64,000 nucleotides of DNA from Blastomyces gilchristii SLH14081 (taxonomy: Eukaryota; Ascomycota; Eurotiomycetes; Onygenales; Ajellomycetaceae): contig NW_003101679.1 of assembly GCF_000003855.2 (NCBI RefSeq), forward strand, positions 310,001-374,000. Direction: 5' to 3'. The notes under the pieces are model-generated. The model ran no database searches, was not told the DNA's origin, and saw only the letters and a program-made list of their open reading frames with translations. Both the position numbers and the translations under genes were made by a program. Positions 33,972 through 45,941 of this stretch are shown in pieces. The stretch's first letter is position 1; the number at the start of each line of letters is the position of its first letter.

Positions 33972-35936
33972 ATGGGTGTGGGACGACGGATGAAGAAACA
34001 GGGCCCTCCCCCGGCCCTGGACGAATCGAAGATTTCATCTCTGAAACGGCGCAAGCCCTCAGATCTCGACGATGCTACTGTTCATGAGGGGAAAAAACGA
34101 CGCACAGAGAATAAAAAACACTCCAGGCCACGGAATTCTCTTGATAGAAATGTTGTCAAGGCAATGAAGCCTGCTGTCAGAGATAATAAAAAGAAGCTTG
34201 TTGAATTGGAGAAGCTAGGTACCAGCGATAGTGGTGCGGAGGACCTGCCGGGGGATGAGTTCGAAGATCTCGACGATGTCAGCGATATTGAAGATGACCA
34301 GGTATCGGATTCCCAACATTCAGATAGCGATGGGGGTTTGGATTCAGCGTTTGACTCGGAAGAGGACCATCCTCGAGAGGCCATGTTCTCGGAAGACGAA
34401 GATATCTCTGATGCGGAGGAAAAGCTTACCGCCGCCAATATTGAAGGACTATCAAGGAAACTAGATCTCGAAACAGAAGCTACAGGGCAACATGCCGAGT
34501 TAGAACTTAAAGAGTCTGCCATTCAGACCAATATCGCGGGTGATAGTGTGGACGTCTTCGGGATTGACAACCAAGCGCAGAAACAGATCGGCCTGGCTCC
34601 CGACCTCCAGCTTCTTCGGAGCCGTATTACAGAAACAATTCGCATACTTGGTGATCTATCCACACTTGGGCGGCCTAGCAAGTCCCGAGCAGACTATACC
34701 AACCTTCTCATATCCGACATTTGCACCTATTACGGTTACACTCCATACTTAGCTGAAAAACTGTTCAACCTGTTCACTCCCCGTGAAGCATTCGCCTTTT
34801 TCGAAGCAAACGAATCTCCCCGTCCAGTTGTTATTAGGACAAATACGCTACGAACCAACCGCCGCTCTCTCGCCCAAGCCTTGATTAACCGCGGTGTCGT
34901 CCTTGAACCGGTAGGCAAATGGTCCAAAGTTGGGCTACAGGTCTTCGAATCTGCGGTACCATTAGGTGCTACTCCCGAATATCTTGCTGGCCACTACATC
35001 CTACAAGCTGCATCATCTTTCCTTCCTGTCATGGCACTGGCGCCACAGCCAAATGAGCGCGTTCTCGATATGGCTGCTGCACCCGGCGGTAAAACGACGT
35101 ACATATCAGCGTTAATGCGAAACACCGGATGTGTTCTTGCAAATGACGCAAGTAAACCCCGTGCTAAAGGTTTGATTGGCAACATTCACCGCCTCGGGTG
35201 CAAGAACACAATCGTCTCGAATCTCGACGCGCGAGAAGCCTTTCCCAAGATCCTTGGTGGTTTCGACCGTATCTTACTTGACGCGCCTTGCTCGGGAACG
35301 GGTGTCATTTCAAAGGATCCCAGCATCAAAACCTCGAAGACCGAACGTGATTTTCTTGCACTGCCACATATGCAAAAGCAACTGCTCCTAGCGGCAATTG
35401 ATTCGACCGATCACGCGTCTAAAACCGGTGGATATATTGTGTACTCTACTTGCAGTGTGACCGTGGAAGAAAACGAAGGGGTTGTACAGTATGCTCTCCG
35501 CAAGCGACCTAATGTCAAGATCGTGGATACTGGCTTGGGAAATTTTGGAAGCCCTGGCTTTAAGAGTTACATGGGAAAGAAGTTTGACGATAAAATGCCG
35601 CTCACGAGGCGCTACTACCCTCATCGGGAAAACGTTGATGGCTTCTATGTTTGCAAGCTGAAGAAAATGGGCCCCAGTCCTAAATCGGCGGAGAAATCAA
35701 GTACAAACGGATCCAAGTCCGAAATCGAGGAGGCGGAGGAAGTGGTTGACAGAGCTCCTATTATAGACGAGGAGAAGGAGAAGCAGATTGAAAACGAACC
35801 TTTCGGACCTTTTGACGAGGAAGAAGATGCGACATATATTGCAAGAGCTGAGCGAAATAAACTGCGGAGAAAAGGGCTGAACCCTAAGGCAGTGCTGAAG
35901 GGGAAACCAAAAAAAACCAAAGAATCTAAGAGATAA
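33972..35936 (+). CDS. nop2: Nop2, 25S rRNA (cytosine-C5) methyltransferase
   Basis: Nop2 is a nucleolar RsmB/Nop2/Sun-family enzyme. It methylates a cytosine of 25S rRNA and is needed for 60S subunit assembly. A single exon encodes 654 residues. Residues 1-200 are lysine-rich then strongly acidic (DLDDVSDIEDD). The catalytic domain holds the SAM-binding motif DMAAAPGGKTTYI at about 366, the DAPCSGTG box near 436 with the release cysteine, and the STCSV box near 492 with the nucleophile cysteine. The family signature RRYYPHRENVDGFYVCK follows at about 543-560. The C-terminus is basic again. The start ATG at 33,972 gives MGVGRRMKKQGPPP, which fits fungal homologues; a TTG two codons upstream is ignored. 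Confidence 0.95.
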   Translation: MGVGRRMKKQGPPPALDESKISSLKRRKPSDLDDATVHEGKKRRTENKKHSRPRNSLDRNVVKAMKPAVRDNKKKLVELEKLGTSDSGAEDLPGDEFEDLDDVSDIEDDQVSDSQHSDSDGGLDSAFDSEEDHPREAMFSEDEDISDAEEKLTAANIEGLSRKLDLETEATGQHAELELKESAIQTNIAGDSVDVFGIDNQAQKQIGLAPDLQLLRSRITETIRILGDLSTLGRPSKSRADYTNLLISDICTYYGYTPYLAEKLFNLFTPREAFAFFEANESPRPVVIRTNTLRTNRRSLAQALINRGVVLEPVGKWSKVGLQVFESAVPLGATPEYLAGHYILQAASSFLPVMALAPQPNERVLDMAAAPGGKTTYISALMRNTGCVLANDASKPRAKGLIGNIHRLGCKNTIVSNLDAREAFPKILGGFDRILLDAPCSGTGVISKDPSIKTSKTERDFLALPHMQKQLLLAAIDSTDHASKTGGYIVYSTCSVTVEENEGVVQYALRKRPNVKIVDTGLGNFGSPGFKSYMGKKFDDKMPLTRRYYPHRENVDGFYVCKLKKMGPSPKSAEKSSTNGSKSEIEEAEEVVDRAPIIDEEKEKQIENEPFGPFDEEEDATYIARAERNKLRRKGLNPKAVLKGKPKKTKESKR

Positions 35937-36991
35937 AACAAGAAAAAATGATGTCCGTGGTCACTGCTCACGGGGGCTGAAGAAGAGACGAAACAAGGGA
36001 GAGAAGGTCTCACAAAGGAGCAGGCCTTGGGGGGTGGGGGGGGGGGGGAATAAATAGGGTATCAGTCATCGATAAATGTATAGTGGTATCCGCGCCATAT
36101 ACCTTAGACAGTCCATGTTCATTTGGATGTTACGTATTTCGATAATATTAATCATTTCTAATAATCCGTGCCTGTGCTATTGCGACACTATTGCTCATTC
36201 TCACTGGCGCGGAGGGTACATGGGCCACATTTTACACACATGTCAGATCCATTTCTGTCAACGGAATTTTTCTTCACCGTTTTAAAATATGATCTAGATG
36301 AAAACTCTCGCATTCAGACAACTGACTAGGTTAATGTTGTTGTGGAAAGAGATCAGGGGGCGCAAACCACGCTGAGTTATAACCAAGTTCTTTTTTCCAA
36401 CTTAAGCCATTTTCCAAATTAACAACTAGTTCGCTCTACTCTTAGTGTATGTACATAGAAACAATATTCATCCAAAAATGGTCGCTTCCAAGGAACCGAC
36501 AATACCGAAATCAGCAATGACGAAGCTGTATCTGAATCTAGAATTTTAGGTGGAGATCGAAACCAAGCAAGAGTGGTAAAATGATAAACAAGACGGGTTA
36601 GGGAATTACGATACGATATATAGATCTTGAAGGGGATTCGCTAACAATGATCATCGCTAAAATAACTGTGGAAGGGCGCGCGAAAACGGGCACATAGTCG
36701 TCAAAATAAACAGGTAAGAAGCAGAGCAGGTAAACAGAGGCGGGCATAACCCTCAAGCTGAAACCAAGTCGTCGCCGCTCGGGGCAATCAATGTCACCTT
36801 AAGCGGGGCCGGGGGGGGGGGGGGGGGGAGAAAAAAAGATAATGAACAGGAAACGGAAAGACGAGAGGGAACCCAAAGAGTCAAGCAAAAACAAGAGCGA
36901 GATCATCATTCCCAGAAGCATCATTCATCTGAACATTCTCAAAATCGGCATGAGATGGTAGAAAAGACTGGCCAGCACCCCCAGGCCGTAT
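35937..36991. other. Intergenic, with two poly-G runs
   Basis: Convergent 3' region of nop2 and the MATH/RING gene, with no convincing gene. It holds a G-rich stretch at 36,029-36,048 (13 G at 36,036-36,048) and an 18-G run at 36,811-36,828, preceded by GCGGGGCC. Both could form G-quadruplexes on the + strand and are likely spots for sequencing error. Confidence 0.6.
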
Positions 36992-37602
36992 TTAAGTGCG
37001 GTAAATCTTCACGATATTGGCGACCTTCTTCCGGCATATGGGGCATTTGTCAACCCGTTTGGCACAACTGACACATGCGCAGACATGGCCACAGCTGTAA
37101 AATAGTGCATCTTGATCCTCGCTGTAGCAAATTTGGCAGAGGCCCATTTCTTCAGCGGCAACTTCCCAGTAACTGATGCCCTTCCCATGGCGCTTGCCAG
37201 CGCGGAAGCCACCAACGTACTTGTTCCCAGTCCTGCGTTCTATGAACGTTCCCTGCCCATTTTGCTGATCTTCGAACCAATCCCCGTCGTACGTATCGCC
37301 GGATTGGGACTCCAGGACACCTTTTCCATGGCGTTGTCCCAGGACGAAATCGCCAGTATAGGTCGCACCCAAGTTTGATATGTGAGTACCTTTGCCATGA
37401 TAGTATCCCTTACTGAATTCCCCGGAATAATACTCACCATTAAAAACAGCATCAATGGTTTTCGTGCCAGTGAAAGACTGCGTTGGATGCCGCCGAGATA
37501 AAGCCCGAAGATACTGAGCTAGCAAACTGGGACTGGTGAAGGAACCACTTTCTGAAATTTTCGTGCATCTGTCACAGTTTGCAACATTAGCAATGCCAAA
37601 GA

Positions 37603-37634
<32 letters not shown>

Positions 37635-40600
37635 GAAAAAAGGAAAAAGAAAAAAAAAAAAGAAAAAAAGAAAAAAAGAAAAAAAAAAAGACAAGAAAAG
37701 AAAGAAATACATGTTAAAAGATGAACAGTCGGACATTACATACTGTGACTTTGGTAACACCTCCTCAACAATGAAACATTCACCATCTTGATCGGTAGCT
37801 AAAACTGTGTTAAATCTCTCCTTGCTGGAGATGGACGAGATCGATATGCAATCAGCACGATGCCAAAGGTTGAAGGATTTATCATCCGGCCATCCAAGAG
37901 CGGCACGAACTGAAGCTTTAATGGAATTACTTCTTTTACCAAAGAAAACGCCGGCAAAGCGGAATTCTTGTTTCTCCAAGTCAAATATCTGGACAAAATA
38001 ATATACTTGGGCAGTCAGCCGGACAGGAGGATGAATTAGATTCTCCAGTGGCAGTGGAGCAATTTCATTGATGTCGTTCTCTGGGTTCCCTGTCATCGGA
38101 ACTGCGGCTGAGCTCTCGTTGGTTGAAACGTCCGATGGATTTCCAGGGGCAGCATCTTGCATGACCGAGTCTTCTCGAGAAGGAGCGGGCGTAGAAACAT
38201 GTTCGGTATTAGTACTTGCAAGTTCGGCTGAGCCAGTTTCGTCGCCGGCCTGAAATTCGCCCGACCGTTCTGGTGTGGTCGCCTGCGCCACCGGATCTGC
38301 AGTTGGGTCAGTTACGGTGGATGCTTCGTTGGCAGCTCCCATCGCAATTTCCTGGAAGATATTTACGTCCTCTGAATTTGCCTCTGCATCAATCGGCTCT
38401 GTTTGCAGGTGCTGCGAGGTATTAGCGTCGGGCTCTGCGTCAGTCATTTGAACATCTTCGCCTCTGGGGTTGTTGAGATCCTGATGGGTGCCATCGGATG
38501 AGTTGTTGTTATCAGAGGGCAGCAAGGTTTCGGGCCCCGGTGTCTCCGTCTCATCGGCTACTCGTACGCCTTCGGATGACTGGCTAGAAGGTATCATAGT
38601 AGCATCACTACCTTCCTCCATTTGCAGCAGATCGGTAGAGGTGTTTGAATCAGCAATGTCGACATCCTGGGCTTCCTGGGGATCCTGACCTTCCAGTGGA
38701 GATTCATCTACAGGGTTACTCGACTCATCCACGGGTTCTGCAATTTCCTCAGCGACCTGTTCATTTTCAAATGCGCCGGCAGGGGCTAGTGGATTGGGTA
38801 CAGCAAATAATTTTGCACCATCTGAGAATAATCGGTTAGAATTGGTTATGGAGAAACGCCTCAACGCACTCAGGTCGTTATACGTGACAACTATACGCAG
38901 CTTACCTTTAGTCAGGACGTGCATCCACAGGCGCAAAACGTCCATCTCAGAACACACCAAGGATTGAGAGAGATCTTGAATAGCTGTGAGCTGCGAGGTG
39001 GGGGCGAAACACGATTTTGGACGGCCAATCCGCCACAGGCGGATATCTTGCGGTTTCACCTCTGTATCCTCATTCGACTGCCACAGCGCTAGCTTGTCTC
39101 TTAACTCTGCAATTGTTGTCCTTGCTGGCAGGGTAAAATGTAGAAATCGACCAACGGATCTAGAAGTATCCATCAAGTCATAAATGTCAAATAAGTTATT
39201 GCCCACCAGAGAGAGGTCACCGAGGGAATATACCTCAACGGCAACCGAGGGCGACGAAGTGAATGGCAAATGTCCAGATTCAAAAAAATACTGTCTTGTC
39301 TCAGGAATATCCCACGGTTCGATTTTTCCAGTCAGGAACTGGGGCAGGACGTCATTTCGAACATACATGACAACAACGGCAACATCATGTCTGGACCTGT
39401 GATCGTCGATTTCGTCGTGGGGTGAGATGCCTTCATGAGCGTCAATCGCCGCCTTGGTGGTCAGACACTCGATCTTGCTGTCGCCTTCATTTTCAAACGC
39501 AAGCCAGCGCGATCCCGGTCCACCAGGACGGAGGATACTGTAGTAGTGCGCAGAAGTCCGCTCGCCCTTATAGACCACAAACCCGTAAAGGCTGTATTTT
39601 CCAGATTGAGGCTCAACAACAAGATCCGACAGATCGAGTTCTTCATCTAACCGAACTCGTCGCGAAATAAACTTCCATTGGCGGCTGGCCTTGTCGAATT
39701 TCTGGCGAGAGAGCTCAACATGGAGAACAGTAGGCAGTGACCACTTTCCGGGTTTGTCGCTGAGATACTGTTTCACGGCAGATTCCACGTTGTTTGAAGT
39801 TTCCGCCGAAATTTTAATTCTCGAGTTGAAGTCTCCGCGGAAACAGTTGACGGTGTCAGGCTGCTCGTCAGTTGCCTCACCGTCAAATATTTTTGCCATC
39901 TTCTGAACGGCATCAGTCCCTTCCAGTTCTAATTCAAGTGAGCGTCGAAACCTCTCCCAAAACTCCATCACGTCCCCTGAGAATTCCTCCAAATTTCGAA
40001 GCGTTTTAGTGACCGAGTCGGTATCAACTGAAAGTTGCGGTAGATGTGGTGTCCGCAAAACCCATAATAGCTTCTGCAAGGCCTCGCACAATGGTCTAGG
40101 TCTAACACCTGGTGTGGTGATATGTTCCAGGACGTCCACGCTCTGAATAATTTCCCGGAAAGGTGCGAGGAGAAGCCACGATACCAAACCAGCAGCCTCA
40201 AAGCTATATTCCACGTTAGAGGCACCCATGGGCCGATAACCAGTCAGGCTCAAACTATCCCAGATAGGCTCACATTCGCTTGAATGCCACCACAGTGACT
40301 GGGTTGGATCGTCGATAATTCGAATGTAGGCATCGAAGGCGAGAGTGTCGTTTTGAAGCAGAGCTTGCCTCTGGCCCCGTTGTCGTACATGGATCTTGTT
40401 CCAAGGGCCATGGAAAGTTGTCCAGCCCCAATCCACGTTATTTATGTTAAACTGGTGACACGAGGACTGCATGTAAGCGGTTCGAGGTTCATTGGGATTG
40501 TATACGATGACGCCTATTTGAGCCGATACCCTCCAATCCTGGGATGCTTCAGATGGTGGAAGTTCTCTCGACTGCTCACTCGTTGGCTCCTCTATAGGTA

Positions 40601-41968
40601 TATGTTGGGTATTACCTGCAGCGGGAGGTTCTTGTTTCTCGTCGTCCTGAGAAGCGGAGGCTGGAGCTGTTGGAGCCTCCCTACAGGAGTCAGCCGTAGC
40701 TGGGAGAGTTATATCAACCTCCGGCACCAAATCACTCAGTACGGCATTTGGGGGACCTTTGAAAACTTTGAATTCGGTCTCGGGGATATCTTTGTCCTGT
40801 TCAGGGGGGGTGGGGGAAGACTCAACGTATATGCTCAGAGACTCTACGTTATTACCTCTAGGGAAAAATTTTATTCTCCAGTAAAGGCCACCAATGAAGG
40901 CGGCTGGTGATCTCATTATAGTAGCACGGTTTGGTTTTTCCTTCGTGCCTCGTACGCCTTTGAATTTCCAGGTGAGGCGGGCTTTCTCTGCGGGTGTATA
41001 CTCGGGGTCATCAAGTTCACTATAGAAGGTCTTTTCCCAATAATCATCTGGATAGCAGATTACATTGAACAAGTTAGCAAGCTACAGTGTGTCTCGTAGA
41101 CTGGTTCTTTTGGTCCCAAGGTATCTTGGAAGGGTAGCGAAGGTGTTAGATACTTACAATCCAAGGCACTGTGATCGTCGCCAGACTCAATTTCCTTGAT
41201 TTCCCCTTCATCGGGGGACGAAGTGTCCTGCTCTATATCAGCCCAGTAAGCATGTTCTTCCTCACTGCTGGGTGAGTCTGGGGGAATGCTCTGGAGGTCA
41301 TCCTGTGAGTTATTCTGTTCGGGCGGGCTATCAGCAGAATCTTGAGGCGAGGGCTGGTCTGATGAGGGCTGTTCCGATGAAGGTTCTACGTGGGGGTCAT
41401 TCTCGTTGTCTGACGCACCCGTCACATTCGATGCGGGCACGATTTCTTCAGTAGCCGTGGTTGTAGGAGGCTCAGCATCGGTTGAAGATGAGTTAACAAT
41501 TGGCAGAGCAGCATCATTGACAACTTCGGGGGTTGGGGCTGGCTCAGTTTCCATGACTTCAGGGACCGAGGTAATTGCTTCAGGCTCAGCAGTTGACTCC
41601 GAGAGAACAGTGCTCGAGAAGCTCTCATCTGGTTGTAGTTGTGCTTGTGGCTGTGGTTGTGGTTGTGGAATGTCTAAGGTAGTATCCATAGAGTCCCCTT
41701 GCGAAGGTTGCTGCGGAGTTGACTGAAGATCTGAATCGGGAGAAGGACTGGAGGCAGCGGTTGGGGGATAAAAATTGTGTGCGGAATGGTCGACATTTTG
41801 GGATTGTGCCGGTCGATCTGGGGCGGATGTGCTCTGAGGGGCTGTAGTGGTTGCGAATTGGAAAGGAGAAGACGGAGGCATGACGGCTTGCGAGGAAAAA
41901 GGAGAACGAGACTGTTGGGAGGGTTCGAGCGAGGGCGAAGTGTGGGGAAGCGCTGGGGCAACATCCAT
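36992..41968 (-). CDS. MATH / USP-like / ubiquitin-like / MORN / RING protein
   Basis: Three exons (41,968-41,158, 41,047-37,744, 37,568-36,992) join in phase to give 1,563 residues. Residues 1-270 are Pro/Ser/Gln-rich. Two MATH-like segments follow (from DYWEKTFYSELDD at about 272 and WRVSAQIGVIVYNPNEPRTA at about 450). A USP-type domain comes next: its start reads GYRPMGASNVEYSFEAAG and its His box reads SAHYYSILRPGGPGSRWLAF. Two ubiquitin-like stretches are separated by an acidic low-complexity region. The last exon carries MORN repeats (YYHGKG, GQRHGKG, DQQNGQG, GKRHGKG) and a C3HC4 RING (CQIC, SCGHVCAC, CPIC). The order recalls USP7 plus an E3 module. The USP Cys-box lacks cysteine, so cleavage activity is unlikely; ligase or adaptor function is inferred from the RING. 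The start MDVAPALP was chosen over an upstream Met followed by hydrophobic residues. Confidence 0.85.
37569..37743 (-). other. Intron 2 of the MATH/RING gene with a long C/T tract
   Basis: 175 bp with donor GTATGT, branch-like TTGCTAATG and acceptor GTGACAG. A pyrimidine tract of about 100 bases (the AAAAAG-type run at 37,600-37,705 on the + strand) lies between donor and branch. Without splicing, the exon would run into a spurious Phe-rich tail and stop. Splicing joins ...LPKSQ to CTKISESGS in frame and adds the MORN-RING module. Confidence 0.8.
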
Positions 41969-42349
41969 TGCTTGACGGGTTCGATCACTTGGCAGGCTGC
42001 GGTTTCTGCTGCCAGAGAAGGGATATTTGGAAGTAAAGAAGAAGAGATCAATAATAAAAACTGTGATGGGTGCAAAAGAGATCAAGATGTGCGGCTCAGC
42101 AAGTTAGCTTTGGCGATGGGTTTACGGGGTATTTCAATATGCATCAGACAACAGGAAGCCAACTGAGAGCGGATATAATGACTAACAACAACCAACACGG
42201 GAGGCTAAAAATGAGGTGAGCACCTAGTTGGAGCTCTCTGACTCAAAAACGATGAACAAGCGAATCAAAATAATATAAGTTCACGGGCAAGAGAAATCGC
42301 CAACGGTTCTGAGGGAGGGAAGATAAGAGGCCAAGCCCAAGCTAGGGCG

Positions 42350-42374
42350 GCGGCAGCAGCAGCAGCAGCAGCAG
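42350..42374. repeat. Trinucleotide repeat (GCA)n
   Basis: About seven or eight uninterrupted GCA units following GGCGGC. Located upstream of the MATH/RING start, outside any supported coding frame. Confidence 0.8.
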
Positions 42375-42678
42375 TGAGAGACAGATTCAAGCCAACAGGA
42401 AACGAACAGGCTGGGGGGACAAGGAGGAGTAAGAGGAGCAGTGTGGATGGTGGTGAATGGGGCGAGGGGGATAGAAGAAGAGATGAAAAGATGAAGAGAT
42501 GTCGGGGTGAGAAGAGGTTGAAGTTGAAGCCGCAAGCTGAAGCAGAGACGAGAAGACCAGAAGACGAGACCACACCGAGATTTGGCCAACCCGCGCGTGA
42601 TTGGCCGGAGGACAGCAACTCTGCAAGCCTCACTTTTCGAAGAACGAGCAAGAAAAGCTATGAGTTTAAGTACATGTA

Positions 42679-42703
42679 CTTCTTCTTCTTCTTCTTCTTC
42701 TTC
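42679..42703. repeat. Trinucleotide repeat (TTC)n
   Basis: Eight uninterrupted TTC units, a homopurine/homopyrimidine tract in the same intergenic region. Confidence 0.8.
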
Positions 42704-44547
42704 GTCTCTGGAAGTCTGGTGTTCAATATCTCTCTTTTGGAACTCCTGCCACTAAAGACCATATAAAAACGACGAGTGACGCTGTGCTGGTGTGTAACTA
42801 TATATTTATTCAACCTCAAAGGGCACGGCTGCCTTGAGCAAAGTTGAGCCTCGTTGGACGTTCAAAAGCTTCTGTCTGAGCTGAGTTCGTTCAGCCAGTC
42901 ACCAATCATCCACCAATCATCTAAGTGAGCTTGGTATGTATAAGTATTAACTATTATTCGCACAGGCAGAAGCCACAGCAAGTCAACCAAGCTCATCACT
43001 TGTCATCAGGGATCACCCACAATCCTCCAACGAGCTAAAGTAACTACAGCCCGGCCCATGCCATGGATATTAACACTAACTAACCCCACCGACTGGCAGT
43101 GGCAAACCAACCAACGGGCTCGAGCCAGAGATAGAGTTGAGGTTTTGCTTGCTTTGACACAAGTTGACAGCAAACTCCTTGGAAACAAACTGCTGTTGCA
43201 GCCTTATATTATCCATCACGCCCATGTAAGTAGACTCTGCTCCATGTCTGCTTTCAATAATAACATATAGTACGAAGTTCTGTACTTATTATTTCATATT
43301 ATGACATATATAACTGATTACTACCGAATATGCTACTTTTTCTCCAGATTCCTCGGTCTCCACCCATGGGAGGGTCCAGCTTGGGGCCGGGGAGTGGGGA
43401 GGACAGATAGACAGCGTACATATGTATCTCCCTAGGGGCCTAGCTAAGTAGTTGGCATAGGAGACTTAGCCTGGAGGAGAGTGGAGCACAAGCAAGCAAC
43501 AGGGACTGTTTTGGGACCATTCGCTGGCTGTTGCCTGTGCTGAGAGGTTTGTCTCCTCTGCGATGGAGTTACTCCGTACTGTGCTTCCCGCCAGAGCATC
43601 TGGCTTATATATTATTCTTGTTTTATTGTAGCTCGTGCGCTGAAGATGTTTCGCTTGTTCGCTCACGAGGAAAAAATAAATAATAATAAAACCAGAGTTG
43701 GCGCAAACCCTGACTGCCAGCCAGTACGGATGAGTCTGTCACTGCTTTGCTTGCGCGGGTGGAGCCTGCGTGAGTCACACCGCCCAAAACCCCAGGCTTC
43801 ATTCAACAAACATCAACATCAAAAAACAACAAAAGGACAACACCGCCTTCAAGGCTGAAAGCTCTCTCGCTTTGCGATCCCCTAGCCTGCCGCTTCCCCC
43901 AACAAGACCCATGCAATGCGAAGATTTCCTTCCTCTTGGATGCATTAACCAAGAATTAATTAATAATATATGTAAGTGTCTCTAAAAGCCCTAGCGCCCA
44001 GCCCTTTGAAATCCTTGGCATTATTCATTCCTTGCATGAGACTTCCAAGGAAGGCTTATCTTCTCCCGTGTCCGCATTTCGTGAAACACGTAGGACGCAA
44101 CATATGTGGCTTCTCATTGGCCCTTTATTTTTTTATTTTATGTTATTTTATTTATTTTATTTATTTTTATTGTTATTTTTTATTTTAGTTTTTGCCATGG
44201 TTTCTTCTCCGATCGTTTGGCTTCCTTGCTTCTGATTGTGATAGATCCTTGGTTGTCTAATTCAAATGGAAAAGAATTTGAAGGAGGGTCTAGCTAGGCA
44301 TCAGAGTAACAATCGATATCAAATACATAACTACATACACAACTTAACGATCTGAACACATCTTCTGCCAGCGTTGAAAACGTCATTGAACATAGAGGTC
44401 ATTTCCTGCTCGGTGGGTGCTATGTACCAACAGCGGTTCTACATATATATATATTTATTTAAGCCATGAAGGTACTTGAAGGGGCGATGTGTCGGGTGAA
44501 ACAAATTACTTTTGCAACCAAACACCCTTCTAATTCCCAGGTTGCTC

Positions 44548-45941
44548 CTAAGCTCTTGCAAATGTCGCCGCAACAATAAGGGGGAATGCCACTGTCGCTT
44601 CGGCGTAGACCTATTACCATCGAAAATTGAATGGTCAGCTCAGAAAACTACAGCAAGTAAGTTTTAGAATTGTTTCGGTGATCTTTCGTTGAGGCCGGGG
44701 TTCGGCCCTACGGCAAGGGAAAAAAAGGGGAAGAACAAAGGAACAAAGTAGGAATAAAAAGGAATAAAAATGAATGAATAACTACCTTCACACTCTTTGC
44801 ATCCGGTTTGATCTTCCCCCACGACACAGCTTCGTCCGGTCGTGCGCCAGCGTCGCTCCCATCAAACTCCTGCGCCGTGTTGATATACACCGCGCTCTCC
44901 GCCCCGTTGCGCATCAAGCAGGCATTGGCAATATGGTGCTTTACCAGGCCGCCACCTAGAATAATCATCCCAGCCCGTTTGGCCCGTACAGCGATCGTAT
45001 TGATCTTCCGCACGTCTTCCACGATGTCGACACGGAGCTGCAGCGGCGAGGACTTGAACGTGTGAAAATACATCATGTCCCCCAGGCTGCCATCGGTCAG
45101 TGCAGGGCAGAAGACGGGAATGTCATTCTTGTACGCCCAGTAGTAGACCGAATCTTCATTATTGATTTCCTTCCCGAGCCGGTGGATGATCTTGCTCGGG
45201 GTCCAGTGGAGCGGGGCATCTGGTGTCGACGCCCGTGACGCCTCCTGTTCTTCCAACATTTTATCGAGAATCGGCACGACCCAGTCTTCGAAAACACAGT
45301 AGTTGCTGTTCGGCACGATCAGGTTACCGATGCGGTTCAGGCCTTTGGCCCGTAGCGACGGACCGGGAGTCGCGAAGGAGCCGAGATAAGTGGGAGCGAG
45401 ACATTTAATAAAATCTTCCTCTATTCCGCCCGCGGTAGTGACAATGGCCGAGACATGTTTGTGCTGGACGAGGTAACGCAGTGTTTCCCGTAGACCAGAT
45501 GATATAAGATTGGATGTGTACCCTAGGAATACAGTGGTCCTTTCGCCCGTTTCCGGATCGCGCCAGGCTCTCTAAAATAGGGATAACCAACACCCTGTTA
45601 GACAAATAGGCATGTCCCGCAGTGGCTGGCTCGGCGTTGCGCTGGAAGATTGACGTTTGAAGTTTGTTGGGAGAGGCCTCGGAGGGGTAGTGAGGAGGGG
45701 CGGAATGCAGTGTGCACGTACATACCATCTCATTAATGATCTGCGCAGCGTCGCCCACCGCACTGGCCTGGAAGCCCATGGAAGCCATGCCATCCACCAA
45801 CTCCGCAACAGTAATATCCCTTCCGGCATGCTTGTTGAAATCAATGCCCCCAACCGGTTTTGAACCCTCAGGAACGGGCTGGGAGGCGACGAACACCGCA
45901 TCTGTGACCGAGGGGGGAAGTCCTGCAGCTTGCGAAGTCAT
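44548..45941 (-). CDS. dys1: Deoxyhypusine synthase
   Basis: It transfers the aminobutyl group of spermidine, using NAD, to one lysine of eIF5A: the first step of hypusine formation, in the cytosol. Three exons on the - strand (45,941-45,726, 45,571-44,786, 44,610-44,548) give 354 residues, the usual length. Conserved blocks appear in order: [10 protein letters not shown] with [50 protein letters not shown] and [19 protein letters not shown]. The active-site block [20 protein letters not shown] leads into SWGKIK, where Lys325 matches the catalytic lysine. The short last exon ([20 protein letters not shown]) completes the conserved C-terminus. Introns are 154 and 175 bp with standard ends. It is divergent from snt1. 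Confidence 0.96.

Larger units (their letters stand above)
41969..44547. other. Long intergenic region with microsatellites
   Basis: About 2.6 kb upstream of the MATH/RING gene and downstream of deoxyhypusine synthase, with no supported gene. Open frames here are short, low in complexity and without family resemblance. It contains a GCA repeat (about 42,350-42,374), a TTC repeat (about 42,679-42,703), a TGAGTCA site at 43,771-43,777 (the Gcn4/CpcA-type consensus) and AT-rich sequence at 44,120-44,185. It may include a long 5' leader or a noncoding RNA. Confidence 0.5.

Noticed and set aside
37536..37724. Lys-rich open frame on the + strand
   Set aside because: It is the complement of the pyrimidine tract inside an intron of the - strand gene.
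37587..37743. Phe/Leu/Ser-rich C-terminal tail of the MATH protein as a membrane anchor
   Set aside because: A good GTATGT donor, branch site and acceptor splice it out and join the MORN-RING exon in frame.
42265..42766. Overlapping frames around the GCA and TTC repeats
   Set aside because: Open on both strands because of simple-sequence composition; no conserved motif.
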